Assembly: GCA_016800925.1 (NCBI GenBank)
Contig: JABCPU010000046.1
Coordinates: 62,001-126,000 of the forward strand
Reading direction: 5' to 3'
Length of the DNA: 64,000 nt
DNA from: Suillus spraguei
Lineage: Eukaryota; Basidiomycota; Agaricomycetes; Boletales; Suillaceae
Shown here: positions 35,348-47,806 of the stretch, in pieces
Layout of the letters: each line of letters starts with the position of its first letter
Numbering within the stretch: the stretch's first letter is position 1
The notes under the pieces: model-generated
Seen by the model: the letters and a program-made list of their open reading frames with translations, nothing else
What the model was told of the DNA's origin: nothing
The model's database searches: none
Position numbers and translations under genes: made by a program

Positions 35348-36862
35348 CTATGCCTCACGGTGGAATCGTCACCCCCGAAAGTCGTCAGTCACACTTTTGT
35401 CACAGCAGTTCACTGCTGCCGCTTTCAAATTCCGCTCGGCAACGCCTAAAAAAATTGTTACAGGTCAAAAATTATGATTGGTTGGTGTGACGTGGAGTAT
35501 TGTAGGGGATGTGGTTGTAATTATAATGGCTGTATGGTGCAGGAAATGCTTCATGAGAATGAGAACTATGTGGTCCATGATGAGGCAAATGAACTTGATG
35601 CTGGTGTGAAGTAAAATGTCCGGAAAATTGCTGAGATGCTGGTATGTTGCTGCGAGTTGGATGTACAGGAGGATTGTAAGGTATTTCATGGCGTGGATCA
35701 GGACTATTTATGTTAGAATCATTAGGATGTTCGCGAGAAGAATAATGAGAGCTATTGGCAGGTAGTGCTGGAATGGGTGGAATTTCAATGGGTGCAGCGC
35801 TGATGGTAGTTGAATTGTCAGTTGCTGATGTGGCGTTTCTCGCGCGCGTTCTGCCATTGCCAAACAGAGCTGAAAATCGTGGGTTGTTGGCCAGATGAGC
35901 ATTAGGTGGGTCGGCAATGTACTCCTTGATTCTCGAAGTGAGAGTTGCAACGGTCCCCTCGCGAGAAAGCCCCAGAGCGCCAGCAATGGCGATAAAATCA
36001 TCCTTGAGTCGATAAGAAGATAAGGCATCAAAGGTTTTCGTTGTGATGTCGTGCTCGATTCGAGTAAGTCGAGCGCTGTCATCAGCCTTTTTCTTGGCTG
36101 CGCTTGGGATCTAGCCCACGTGGTTTTGACATACAAAGAGCAGGGTGCCGGCGTAGAAAGCCATAGTGCCAGTTGTGTCCTGGATAATGACCAGTGAGAT
36201 CAAAAACCTGAGCACGTAACTGCTTTGGGTGAAGAGGCTTGGCCATTGATGAATTAAGGTTGCACCAGTCGAGAATGGTCTGCTCTTGTGCAGGCGTGAG
36301 GATCTGCTGACCTACATGTGCCTCGCGACGTGGTTTATGTTCCCCTGAGTACCGTTCACCCAAAGTTGTGCGAGGTATCTAGTTTGATAAAATCATGAGA
36401 GTTATTAAAACAGTGACTCGGAGAGGGCAAAATACTAGCTTACATTATTGGCCAATGCGGCTTCTTTGATGGTCTTGTAGACCTTGGTTGTAATCCCCTG
36501 GATGGCAGTCTGGATCCGCTGCTCATAAGTGGGATCACGCGACTCTCGTGATTTGCCTTTTGGGCGAACCATGCCTGAATGTGTCAGCTCACTGAAAAGT
36601 CGTCACAGCCAGTCAACAGCCAGTGGTAGTATTTTTTAGAACTCCGCCACGGCAGCGCTCGGCTGGCTGTCACCAGCGTGACTTTGACGGCTTTCAATGA
36701 ACTTCACCGTTTCTTAATAAAAATTGATCGTTCAACCTCGCAATGAAAGGTGCATGATAGAAACATCGACTCAAGTTCTGAATTGTGTGTAGAGGTAAGA
36801 ATTGAGTGAGATATTTAGGTCGTGACGACTTTCGGGGGTGACGATTCCACCGTGAGGCATAG
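35348..36862 (-). mobile_element. TIR element of 1515 bp encoding a CENP-B-type HTH protein but no transposase core
   Basis: Perfect 40-bp terminal inverted repeats (35348-35387 and 36823-36862), starting ctatgcctcacggtggaatc, are flanked by the dinucleotide TA on each side (35346-35347, 36863-36864), suggesting a Tc1/mariner/pogo-type target duplication. The interior holds one minus-strand gene with an HTH domain and no DDE/D catalytic segment. The element is therefore probably non-autonomous, or has lost its catalytic half. Confidence 0.8.
35472..36572 (-). CDS. CENP-B/Tc5-type helix-turn-helix protein of the TIR element
   Basis: Exon 1: MVRPKGKSRESRDPTYEQRI, a psq-like HTH ending TIKEAALANN. 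After an intron, IPRTTLGERYSG begins the second half of the HTH region; then LTPAQEQTILDWCNLN and GHYPGHNWHYGFLRRHPAL form the CENP-B-type DNA-binding domain seen in pogo/Tc5 transposases. After DPKR (about 36105) the frame must shift by one base to continue into RLTRIEHDITTKTFDALSSY, an LKDDFIAIAGALGLSREGTV segment that recalls a SAP-type helix pair, and a His/Pro/Ser/Asn-rich tail ending TPRHTNQS. No DDE catalytic motifs follow. It may bind the element's ends. Alternatives are a captured host regulator or a transposase that lost its nuclease. Confidence 0.6.
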
Positions 36863-37317
36863 TATGTATATAAGGTCCCTTCAGGGTGCCCACGGCAAGG
36901 GCGGATCCTGACCGATACGAAAATGGTTAAGCTTGAAGGAAGAAACCCGAGTGCCTATTCTTACTCGGGTCATGAACCGTGCCGGTTCGGGTATAAGAAG
37001 GACATAACATTATTATCCACCACAGTTATCGCCAGGAATTTAAGAAGACCTACGGAGTGTGGTGACAATTGGTGAGTCTGAGACATCCGACGGTCCGTTC
37101 TCATATAACTAATACACCGGCTGTACGCAGAACGCATTGTCAGCTGGTGTGTTGCAACGTGTAAAGCGAATCTTTGGCAGGCGTTAAAAGGTAAGCCATC
37201 CTTCTCTCATTAGCCTTTCCAGCTCTCAACATCTTGCCCACAATTAGTGCTATCGTCCAAGCCTAAAGCATCAAGAATATTCGCAGTTATACTTTAGCAT
37301 CACCCAGGTTCTCGACA
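36863..37317. promoter_or_regulatory. 5' region of TRAPPC12 with probable 5'-UTR introns
   Basis: Contains plausible GT-AG introns (about 37071-37130 and 37190 onward) and a 50-codon upstream reading frame starting at 36924. Location and splice-like signals suggest a spliced leader; this is inference. Confidence 0.4.
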
Positions 37318-39674
37318 ATGCAGGTCAAGTCGATCAAAACGTTTGTGAAAGACGTCAAGAGAAGGCTGTCTCAAAAACGTAAGCGAAAGTCATCAGCTAC
37401 GACGACATCGACATCCACTACATCGAACTCTTCTGCGCCATCCACACCTTATGCTCAACACACTCCTCTCTACGATGATCATTCACCGAACACGATCATT
37501 ACACCATCTAGCCCTCGTAGTCGGTCAAGCAGTGCAACCCTGGGCTCCCGTCAGTCTTCGGATGTCATCGATATCAGTTCGAAGCACTCGAGAACACTCT
37601 CAGAAGACATGATGTCTGCTGAAACGCATGGATCGGATAATAGCGGTACCTTTGTCACCGCTGACTGGGGTCTTGCTTCACCACGTGTGCGCTCAAAATC
37701 CCTCGGCCGAAGTAGTTCGGTTGCACCAGAATCTATCGCAGAATCAGCCATTTCTTCCCACCCTTCCCAGAGCTCTTTCTACGCTTCTGCCCAGTCCATG
37801 CATATGGAAGATTCCGTCGACCGCCCCTCGCAGTTACTTCAGACTTTACCCGAGGATGTTAGGGAGGATCTAGGTGTACATCCACAAGAGTTGGAGGCTG
37901 AGGTACCGGACCCCTTCATAATTGAAGGCTCGGAGGGCGCCTTGTCCGAAGGCGAGGATGCTTCATCTGATGTTGAAGCTGTTTCGCCCGAGAGTGAAAA
38001 TCTTCCCCCTGCGGATGAAGAGATCGCGCTTGCACAATCAGCACTCGTTTCGCCATCTGAAGTACCCCCCTCGATTCCCCTCCCTAACGTCAACAAAGAC
38101 GTACCCCCGCCTCCTGCAAGCGATGCCGAGTCTGAGGCGCCCGAATTGTATCTTCCCGGGCTTACCATGCCTACTATGTTCTTACCCATCCCAAACGTAC
38201 GCCTCTCTTTATCTTACACTCTCACCTGGTGGTTCCATCGACGCGCACCATTGATGTATATCCCATGTACTATTAGACGGACCCCCTAAATATTCTCCTC
38301 ACCAAATATGTATCCCCGGTTGAGAAGCGTCCTGTACGAGATGTTACTGGCGAATGGCAAGATTCTGATTTTCACTCCATGGTTGTGAGTATGAGTGCAC
38401 GTCTTGCGCCAATCCAAGATCTCAATGAGTGTGTGCCCTGGATACTAGATGTCAAACAGCTGGCGTGCGCTTGCCAGAATGGCGCGAGATCGTCTAGTAA
38501 CTTGTAATCCTGAGAACCTAATTCGTATTCTTGATGTAAGCACACAACGGCGGTCATGCACGCTGTGACTTAGCCTCCTTCAACAGCTCTGGTCTCTGCG
38601 CCTATCAAGCCTTGCTCGCCTCCGCCTTTACAATCAAACGTCCGCAGAGTGCACCAACCTTTTCGCAGTGCTCAATGCCACAGAGCCCCCATCCGCCCGA
38701 GCATACCTATTCGACCGCGTACTTCCATTTGAGCTCGAGGTCATGCACGCACGCCTCAAATACTGGGCAGGCGACCCCATGGGCTACCTGGACATTCTCT
38801 ATGCTTTGCTCAAGAAGTGCAAGCTCCAAGCCAAGAGTTCAAAAGCCGAGGGTGATGACTCCAGCTTATCGATGTGGCTTGAGCGCGCTGCCCGGATGTG
38901 CCTGATCATTGCATCTCAAATGATCGAGATGAAGGTATGTATGTTTGTCCATATCTCGATAAGCGAGCCAATACCCCTGTCTTGTGTGTAGGACTTCACT
39001 GCTGCAACGAAACTCTTGGAGCCACTGTTCCTACAACGTACTGGGGAACAACCCTCTCCTGCCATCCGGTCTGCCGTAGGTCGCATTTACTTGCAGAGTG
39101 GTTACCTCACACAGGCTGCCGTGCACTTTGCTGTCGTGGAGGGCGACTCTAGCGCCCCGCAGACACTCAAAGATATGAATGCTGCCTTGCTCGCATGTGC
39201 TGAGGGAAACTGGACGCGGGCGGATGAACTTCTTCGAGCCCTCGTACAAGCAGAGCCGGATAACTTTGTGGTGAGTACTTTATTGAGTCATTTGCTTACG
39301 ATTGATGAATATATGCTCAGGCGATCAATAATCTGTCTGTGGCTCTTCTGAGTCAGGGAAAGCTCAAGGAGGTGAATATTATCTGACTTCTATCACGGTT
39401 TCGTGCTCGACGGCTTTTCCAGGGTATCGAAGTCCTTGAAGCTGCACTGCATAGTTCCCCATCGGCCGTCGTGGTGGCAGAGCCATACCTCTTCAACCTT
39501 TGTGCGTAGATCATCATGTTGTAGAAAATTTTGAATGCTGAAGCCTTGACAGCGACGCTTTACGAGCTTCACTCAGCCACAGCTGCAGAGAAGAAACGCG
39601 ACCTTTTGATTGAGGTGGCGAAGTGGAGTGGAGATGGACTGAAGACGACATGCTTGAAGATGCCGTCTACATGA
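37318..39674 (+). CDS. TRAPPC12: TRAPPC12-like trafficking complex subunit (TPR protein)
   Basis: TRAPP complexes act as Rab activators and tethers in ER-Golgi traffic. The N-terminal ~290 residues are Ser/Thr/Pro-rich and probably disordered (start MQVKSIKTFVKDVKRRLSQK). After an intron at 38197 the conserved part begins with DPLNILLTKYVSPVEKRPVR, then NSWRALARMARDRLV, LWSLRLSSLARLRLYNQTSA, ARAYLFDRVLPFELEVMHAR and TPR-like helices (IRSAVGRIYLQSGYLTQAAV, MNAALLACAEGNWTRADELL, AINNLSVALLSQGKLKEGIE). It ends SATAAEKKRDLLIEVAKWSG...CLKMPST. This order, and the terminal FNLSTLYELHS...KK block, match the C-terminal half of animal TRAPPC12. Introns are 50-80 bp and keep the frame. Confidence 0.85.
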
Positions 39675-40352
39675 CAAGTTGCACCGTGATCTCTGCGACT
39701 TGTACCTTGTACCATATGAATGGAATGAACTGTTTTTAGTCCTGTAAACTGACTATCCGCTCCCTGGCATCTCAGTCCCCAATCAGGAAACCTCGCACGG
39801 GTGCCCTCATGTGCGTGAGTACTTGGAGATCAATGAGCACGAAATCCCCATCGCATAGCTTCATATTCTGGGTAAGTTGTCACAAAAACAGTGCACGAAC
39901 GAAGATATAAAGGTGGGGGCTGCGTAAGAAATCAAGTCTTTCGACACGTTTTCAGGGTCACGTTCCCTCGAGTGCCGACGGAGTTCCTGACGCACACTTC
40001 ATCATAGAAGAACTCTGCGGACTCTTACGGCCTTGCGTCCCACTACTCACCTGGAGCGCATGCATCAATGATTCCAACACCTGCTTGCCCGTACGTTTCG
40101 TATGTCTTAGTTATCTGTCCGGCTAGGCTGGTCTTGTACTCAAGTTATCACGATATTTGGTAGTTTCGCGAAAATTATATCTTCACTGCACTTATAAATA
40201 CCCATCCAGCGATAGTCCTTCATTCTTTTACCTCCCAGGCTGGCATAGTGTTCTTCGGACAGCTGAGGGTCGATGCGATTTGTGCCGGGGGTCCTGCCAC
40301 CAGCAACACAGAAAACCCCTATTATCGACTTTCACACTCATCGTAATCATTC
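39675..40352. other. Intergenic, promoter of the BTB gene
   Basis: No gene recognised in 0.68 kb. Confidence 0.4.
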
Positions 40353-41317
40353 ATGCCAGAGACTCAGAAAACTTCCATTGCTTCGGCACCATTCAATAAT
40401 CCAAACCACGACATCATCCTCCGCTCCGCAGATGGCGTCGACTTTTATCACTTCAAGCTCATCCTGTCGCTAGTTTCACCTATATTCGGTGACATGTTTA
40501 CATTACCGCAGAACGCATCAGAACTAGCTGTACCTGTCCTCGTGACTGAGCCCAGCACAATACTTCATCCCCTACTCCTGCTTTCGTACCCGTCCGCCAG
40601 TGCTGACCCGATTTTCAGCAGCATCGATGACGCGAAGGCGGTGTTGGAAGCAGCCCAGAAGTATGAGATGGATGCAGTTCTCTACCGTATAGGGGATATC
40701 ATCGCTGCCCAGTTCCTGTCAAAAATTCCGCTCGGTGTTTATGGTGTGTCCTGTTTGGCCGGTTACCGGCATCATGCTCGGAGAGCTGCTACCCGGAGCC
40801 TTGAGATAAAAAATCTAGGACGACCAAGCACTGAGTTTACTGGTATGGAGGCCATCAGTGCCTTCGATTACCATAGGATCCTCAGATACCATTATGAATG
40901 CGGCCGCGCTGCTCAAGCAGTTGGAGACTGTCTTAAATGGCTACTGCCGACCAAACGTGTCCGAGAAATGCAGATGTGGAATTGCACTGTTTGCATCCTT
41001 GGCAAGCCTACAATCAAAATTGCCAATCTTGGATGGTTGACGGTTACCCCGTGGTTCGGAGAGTACCTAGTTGCGAGTGGGAAGGAGTTGTCCGTAAGGC
41101 CTTGCAAGCTGACCCTGCTGGAGTCGGAACCTTACAATGACGCCCTTGTCACGGTACGCGGCTGTTCATCTTGCCAAATTGCGGCACCCTACGACTTGGA
41201 TACATTCCGTACTTTGTACATCACAGAAGTTCAAAAGGCCATTGAAAAGGTGAGTTCACTGATTGTGATCTATTAGAATCTTACCTGATCAAACACTAGG
41301 TAGAACTCCATTTTTGA
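40353..41317 (+). CDS. BTB/POZ-domain protein
   Basis: Starts MPETQKTSIASAPFNNPNHD. A BTB fold follows: DIILRSADGVDFYHFKLILS, then SPIFGDMFTLPQNA and a central helix pair around DDAKAVLEAAQKYEMDAVLY. The C-terminal half (about residues 130-300) has CxxC-like pairs (WNCTVCILG, CSSCQ) seen in the large BTB family of Agaricomycetes. An intron after AIEK (gt at 41251) leads to a tiny last exon VELHF and stop. BTB proteins dimerise and often recruit Cul3, but no Kelch or BACK domain follows, so the partner is unknown. Confidence 0.8.
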
Positions 41318-42324
41318 CCTATCTTGTTTTTACCGTTATTTTGACTTGAATAAACTCAGAAGTTTCCGCAACTGCGTCAGTAAACCGCGTGGAAATCCCA
41401 ACCGCGGGGGGCAGTAATAGTCTACCGTGACATCGTGGTCTGTGTGCCACTAATCCCTCGACGACAGATATTATGATCTTACCCAAATACGGAGGGGATT
41501 TGATCTGAATGAGTAACATCCCAGTCATCAGACTGATCACAGTTTTAAAGCTTTAAGTACTTACTACTATGCTGACAGTGCACGTGATCCATGTGAAAAC
41601 AAAATACTCCTACTTCGCTCCTCTCAAATATTCGAACCGATGCGTGAAGGCTTCATCGACAATGCATTAATGAATACTGACCCCATTGTTTAATTAGACT
41701 TTCTTGGTCGTGAATTTCGCTGCATGTGATATAGTACGTGTATGTCAAAACTACATGTGCAGCTGGCCCAAGAAACACCAAGCACTTCAGATATCTTCGA
41801 CCTCCCAGCCATGATCCCGTGTGAGTGCACATTCTTTTTAGATCGTTGCTTATTTGTCGGTTGACCATGGCGTATAGGCGGTGACGGGAAGAAAGCAAAG
41901 AGTCGTTTTCGATATCTGCTGGCAATGGGCCCATCAAGTCAAACGGCGTTCGAAAGGGATTTCCTTTTCCGTCACACGCGAGCACGCGCCACTAAATTTC
42001 GTAAATCTCGTTAGAATTGCACACAGCTGTAACATTTATAGCGGCGTTTGTTTACTTCTAAAGCTCCTGCCAAACAACATCCTGGGATTATCTTGCCACT
42101 GAGACCCTGCTAGAGTCATACCATTCCCCGCGGAACCGCAGCAGTCCCGGTCAAGCTCGAGTCACAAATCATACCTCTGAACTCATGAATCATCCGTGAT
42201 ACATCGGCATAACTATTCTTGCTATCATCAGTATTAGTGCGGACTCTCAAATTACGACGTTTATTACCTCGCAGTTGCGGCGCTTGCTCACTCATCACGC
42301 TCCCCCAAGATCAATTTTAACAAG
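41318..42324. other. Intergenic, no gene seen
   Basis: About 1 kb; short open frames on the minus strand (41653-41985, 42116-42298) have no recognised motif. Confidence 0.4.
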
Positions 42325-44092
42325 ATGAGTATCTTCGATGTCCAGGACTCTGCCAATGAGATAGAAACAACCCCCCTTCTGCACGAAATCCCGCAAAAAA
42401 GCAAAAGACGCCCCTTCCAAAACTGCAGATTAGCATTCTGGTGCTTGTCCAACTGGCGGAACCCATTGCCTCCATGTCAGTATACCCGTACATCAACCAG
42501 GTATAATATCAAGAACATATTCAGGGGGTTAAATCTAAACCTTAATCATAGCTGATTCGAGAACTAGATGTCACTGGTGGTAACGATGCAGTGGTTGGTT
42601 ATTACGCTGGAATTATAGTAGGTCATGTCATTTGAGCGAACGCATCTTATATGACTCCGGTGGTATTAGGAGTCACTTTTCTTTGTCACACAAGCACTGA
42701 CGGTCTTGATGTGGAGCCGTCTTTCTGATCGCATTGGACGTAAACCTGTCCTTATGATTGGTTTATTTGGACTGGGTCTATCAATGCTTTGCTTTGGTCT
42801 CTCGACCTCCTTCTGGACTCTTGTCATCAGGTCGGTCAATTTATTTGTACGTGGTTGAATGTTTCCATGCAATGTGTCAAATAGCCGTTGTATCTGCGGA
42901 ATGCTCAATGGCAATAGCGGAGTTATGAAAAGTATGATGGGCGAACTCACGGATTCAACCAACATGGCGCAAGGATTTGCTCTCATACCCATTACATGGT
43001 GCTTTGGGGGTTTCTTCGGGTGAGTCTTTCTCTGAATAAAAACTCGTGCTGAGAGTGTTACAGCTTCGTTATGGGGGGAACTCTAGCCCGCCCTCAAGAC
43101 CGTTGGCCAAATATCTTTCCTGGACACTTTTGGGCAAAATATCCGTATTTCTTGCCCTGCGCTATTGCTGCATCAGTTGTTTTCATGTCGTTCATGTTCG
43201 TATTTCTTCTGGAAGAGGTAAGTCAGACTCGAAACAGACATTCAAGTCACAAATGTTTAACCCTCTTTCAGACATTAGCGACCAAGCGCAAGCGCAGTAT
43301 ACCTAGTAATACTACGGGCGATCAACTTCTGGATGAATACAGGAGTGATGAATCACCCTCGGAAAATATGGTCGCCGTCCCTCTACGTTCGTTGCTCATT
43401 CGTAGCATCATAATCCCCGTCGTAAATCAAGCCTTCCTTGCGTTTCTCGACATTTCTATCTTCGCTCTCATGCCCTTGTTTTACTCCACCCCCAACTACC
43501 TCGGCGGACTAGGGTTCCCACCCCAGACGATTGGGTTATGGATGGCGCTATTCGGCATCATCGACGGTTTATTCCAGGCCCTGTTCTTCGCCAAGGTCGT
43601 TGACCGGCTAGGTCCCAAACGCACCTTTTATATCGGTATATCGTGTTTTATACCCATCATGACCATGTTTCCAGTCATGTCGTGGCTCGTCTTCTCCAGA
43701 GGCGTTGATTACATGGTCACGATTGTACTGCTGTGCCAGCTCGTCATAATAGTAATGTGGGACATGTCTCTAGGTGAGGGTTCTGTTATTGCGTGTGTCT
43801 CTATCGTAGATCTTATGCTCACTCATAAACAGCGAGTATATTTATGTTTATTACTGCATCAGCACCTACGAAAAATGTCCTGGGCGCAGTCAATGGCATG
43901 GGTCAAATGACAGCATCAATCGCACACGCAGTCGGTCCCATGTTCACCTCGTCCATTTTCGCGTTCTCGAAAGATCACAATATTTTGGGTGGCAACGCGG
44001 TGTTTGCAATTCTGTGCATACCTGGAGTCGGGATGTTGTGGTTAGCATCTCAACTGCCCGAGCAATTGCAGAATAGGGACGAGGATAAGTGA
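42325..44092 (+). CDS. Major facilitator superfamily transporter (paralogue 2)
   Basis: Same family and exon plan as the transporter at 22123-23881, here on the plus strand. Exons: MSIFDVQDSANEIETTPLLH; KTPLPKLQISILVLVQLAEP (TM1); LIRELDVTGGNDAVVGYYAG; LMWSRLSDRIGRKPVLMIGL with motif A; CGMLNGNSGVMKSMMGELTD; GGTLARPQDRWPNIFPGHFW; loop with Lys/Arg-rich ATKRKRSIPSNTTG; C-terminal six helices from VPLRSLLIRSIIIPVVNQAF; TASAPTKNVLGAVNGMGQMT; end LPEQLQNRDEDK. The first exon carries an apparent one-base deletion in an A run at 42403-42406: the sequence before and after it matches the paralogue in different frames. Substrate unknown. Confidence 0.85.
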
Positions 44093-44554
44093 GATCTGAG
44101 ATCAAGTGATTCATACGAATGCCAAATGAATTAGTAGATGGCTGTGCTTTTAACTTAGCAAAGCTCGCATGTTCATCCACGAATGTACATAAATGATACA
44201 AGCCCTTGTCATTGATTACTTCTTCTTTCATCTCATTCTACACGAATATTTTTAACGAAAACATGATGCACGTGGTAGTAGGGTGATATGCAAGGTACGC
44301 GTAAGTGAGTGGAAGTGGGAGGGGAAGGAGGGGCGCCCAAGGATGAGAAACAAGTCCCGAAAACGCAAACAGGGTAATACGCAGCTGTACGTGGTATCTG
44401 ATTCGTATCGTAAGCAAGATGGATAAAACGAGTGCCCACGGTAATATGGTAGTGTAGTGTAAGAAAGAATGAGTCCGTGCGTAATACGGTGTGTTGGGCG
44501 CCTTGTTGACTTGCCCTCTCTTGCTGGAGAAATGTGGGCGAGGGTGGGAACAGA

Positions 44555-46415
44555 TTATGCTGCGCTGTACAAGAATAGGTTGTTCGTTGCAGCGATCTAA
44601 TTATAAAGCTTCAGTACACAGACTGGAGCGCAGATATAAAGTAGGAAAAACAGCAGCCCAAAAAGTAACGGTACAAAGCACAAACTATATGCAAAGCGTG
44701 ACACTTACAGCAATCGTGTTCTCCCGTGGATGCCAGCTAGCATGCAAGATCTTCTTGTTGAAGTCGAGCGTATCCGTTTGCATTGCGTCCCGTAGTCCAC
44801 CAGGCCGTGGGCCGTTCTTGAGCCCGTTCTTGCCGGCAGGTGCACCGATCTTCTTGGCCTTGAAAGCAGACTTGTCCGCCTGCAGCACAACATCATTCGG
44901 CGAATCGGTGTCAAATATGCGGAAGAAGTTGTGGTAGGAGCCCGTTAGCACGTGCCTAGATCGCAAGTCGTTTAGTATGGTTTGGAAGATAGTAAGGGAT
45001 CGATCGCAGAACATGGGATAACGGTGGAGCAAGAAAAGTACAAGGGCAAGGGCAAGGGCACAATGGGAGTGAATACGCACTTATCGTCCCCACTCCACAC
45101 ACACTCAAATTTATCAAAGATGCAGTCGTTCTCATACAGATCGCAAAGCTTGCCGCGGAGGTGGTCGTGGATAGGAATGGTCTTTACAGGGCGTGACTCC
45201 ATGTTAATGTCCCAGATCTTAAGGGAGAGATAGTCGCGCGACAAGATATACCGCCCGTCATGACTAAACTTGACATCAGATATAGAAGAGATGATCTCGG
45301 AGAAGAAGGATCGGGATGTTGGGTCCTCTTCTTCTTCGAAGCCTGCACGCGGTTCGATGTAAGGGGTAAAGGGTCTAAAGATTTAAATGAGGGACTCACA
45401 TTTTGCATGACGGTCGCATAGTGCCGAGTCGCGCATATCTGCGAGCTTGATATTACTTTTTGAGCTCGAGTACATGAAAATGTTGCATTGTTGAGGGTGA
45501 AATTCCGCTGCGGTGATCACTTCTGTGAGTTCTTCCATATTCACAGGTTTGATATCCACGATGTCTATTGGTCATGAGCGTCTTTTCTAGATCAGGTAGT
45601 AGGAGACTTGCTAAAACTCTGATCACTGATACCGAGGTTCCAGAGGTTGATGCGTAAATCGTCTGCAGAGATGTAGGTTTCCTGGTCGGAATTGACGGAT
45701 ATGGAGTGGATATGGTAGGCGTGGGCATTAGCATAGACTTTACGTGGGACTGCCGCGATGATGTTGTCCTGCGGCTGCATGCGGGGGAGCTTGAGATGAG
45801 AGACCAAACTTGGGGGTGGAAGGGCGCGATGGCCATCGAGGTGGTTTGATTCTGAGACTACACGGATACTCTTCTCAAAAATTTTCCAAAGCTTGATTGT
45901 CTTGTCTGTGTGTGGGATTAGTCAGAAGTGCTGTGAGGGAAAGGGGTGGCAGACCATTGGTGGAAAGTAAGAAGTGGGCAGTATTCTGTCGTCTACACCA
46001 CTTGATCTTGTTGATCTTCTCCTCGATTTCAAGAGACTTTAAATAATCGAATTCGGGTTCGTGTGACTGGAACTCTGTGTAAAACTTGTACTCGCAACCT
46101 CTTTTCTAATGATCGCGTGGCGTAATCAGGGTCTTAGCATGGAAATGATAGAATTAAGATGATACTCACAGACTCATTGCGCTCAAAGAGAACAACACGA
46201 CCACCTTTGTCGCCTGTGGCGAGGTAATTTCCAGTTGCATCGAACTCGACGGTGGATATGATGTCGGCTGCGGTATCCCATCGATGCGGGTCAGTTGAAC
46301 CAGAGAGTCGATCAGAGTGGGTGCACGGACCTTCTGTGATGTCGTCCACTTCACCCTTGTCACCGAAACATTGTGCAAAGCGCCAGCTACCAGAGCCTGA
46401 TGGGTCGACGTCCAT
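44555..46415 (-). CDS. CDC55: Protein phosphatase 2A regulatory B subunit (B55/CDC55)
   Basis: WD40 propeller that directs PP2A to its substrates in mitotic exit and cytokinesis. Start ATG 46415 ([20 protein letters not shown]). A 57-bp intron inside GAA G^CC joins DDITE to [20 protein letters not shown], then GGRVVLFER. Later exons: [20 protein letters not shown] and [121 protein letters not shown]. The tiny last exon [13 protein letters not shown] ends with TAA at 44555-44557. All are hallmark B55 blocks, and I could join every exon in frame. Confidence 0.93.
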
Positions 46416-46683
46416 GATTGTGGTGTAGCTAGAGGGGGTTCGCTGGGACTGTTATAAGAGTAGTTTAGAATTGGTTTTTTTTGATCTAATTCTGATTTGT
46501 ACCGCAAGATGTAAAGATGACTAGATTGATAATTTGTACGAGTTTAAAGGTTCAGGGTAGCGTGCTCGTACAATGCTAGTCAGTGGATGAGCCCTTTTGT
46601 TGTGCTCTTGTTTGGCTACACTCACACTTCCCTCCCGGCTTGCACCGTAACCTTCAGCACTCAAACCAATCTTTAATCCAACA

Positions 46684-46965
46684 ATGCCCATTGCACCAAT
46701 CACTGGCAAGCTTAGAAAAAGACTTTGGCTCGACATTTCGGTCGCCCTTGGTCTCGGCGTCTCATCTGGTTATGCTTTTGGTAAGTAGATTGTTTTTCGG
46801 CTTCCCAAATTATGCTCAAATGTGAATAGGTATGGCATACACCTCAAGTCCGGTATGTCTGGGTCGTCGTAGCTCCTTGTTCGTTAACGCTAACTTGCTG
46901 CAGTACAAAGGCAGGAGGAGTATTATTTCAAGCTGGAGCGGGCAAGATTGCAGCAGTCACAGTGA
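46684..46965 (+). CDS. COX9: Cytochrome c oxidase subunit VIIa (COX9)
   Basis: Short single-span subunit of respiratory complex IV in the mitochondrial inner membrane. Exon 1 MPIAPITGKLRKRLWLDISV followed by ALGLGVSSGYAF; exon 2 YGIHLKS; exon 3 QRQEEYYLKLERARLQQSQ. Start APITG, the Arg/Lys-rich stretch, one hydrophobic helix and the final charged helix match fungal COX9 (about 55-60 residues). To read TM residues into YGIHLKS in frame, one extra T is needed in tttt at 46776-46779; as written the frame is off by one. Head to head with CDC55 across 268 bp. Confidence 0.8.
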
Positions 46966-47782
46966 TGAGCGTGCTTTAGTTTACACCCAACCTCTATTAC
47001 CGACAAATAGACTGAATCTTCATTGAAGGAACGGCTGTCTTTTGGATCATCTAGGAGAGACACCTTGCTTGCATATGATTTGAATCTGTTGTTCTGGTGC
47101 ATGATTGGGCAATTCTCTGCGTGTCGTCATCCATGCTCGACTTCTGGGGAACGTCAACTGTACCGACGTTCACATGCCTAGCTCTGCAACGCGGGGAAGT
47201 GTGAAGCGGATCCACCATGTATACTATCATGAAGTTTCAATGTCAAGCTCTGCCCTTCCGCAAAGTCCATATAACCTGCGGTGGAAAGACCTGGCGAGCA
47301 ACGCGCGTGTTCACATCGTATTACTAGGACTCGGAACGAAGTGCACGAGCCTAGAAAGTATACACTCGGTACCTCAGTGTACGGTCGCTCAAAAGGGTCG
47401 ACTAAAAATTGTATTTTTCAAAGATCTACGAACCACACAAAATGTCTGGCAACAATCAAAGTATCCTCCTGATAAAAATAACAGGCAGATTCGGATGATC
47501 TCTTGAGCCACAATACTACGTATCTCGTTTTTGCCGTGTTGTTTAACGCCATTGCCACAGGAGACAAATGTGCAAGACGTAGATAATCACGGCAGTTCAT
47601 ACAAGATAACCCCGTCATCGAGCTTTTTTGCTGATTCAAAAATCGCCCGAAGACGCGAGTATCAGGTCGTCGGGAACACATACAACAAAGTTTTGCACAA
47701 TAATAAATGCCAGTATTTGCATTTATTTGTTCTGCTGATATAATGGTCCATCGCGTCGTCACTGGTACTACCCAACGTACTC
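46966..47782. other. Intergenic, no gene seen
   Basis: Short open frames on both strands, none with a recognised motif. Confidence 0.4.
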
Positions 47783-47806
47783 TTGTTCGCACTCACAGCG
47801 CGCAGG

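Noticed and set aside
46270..46335. Apparent insertion in the PP2A B subunit between DDITE and ADIIST
   Set aside because: It is a 57-bp GT-AG intron; removal restores the family sequence.
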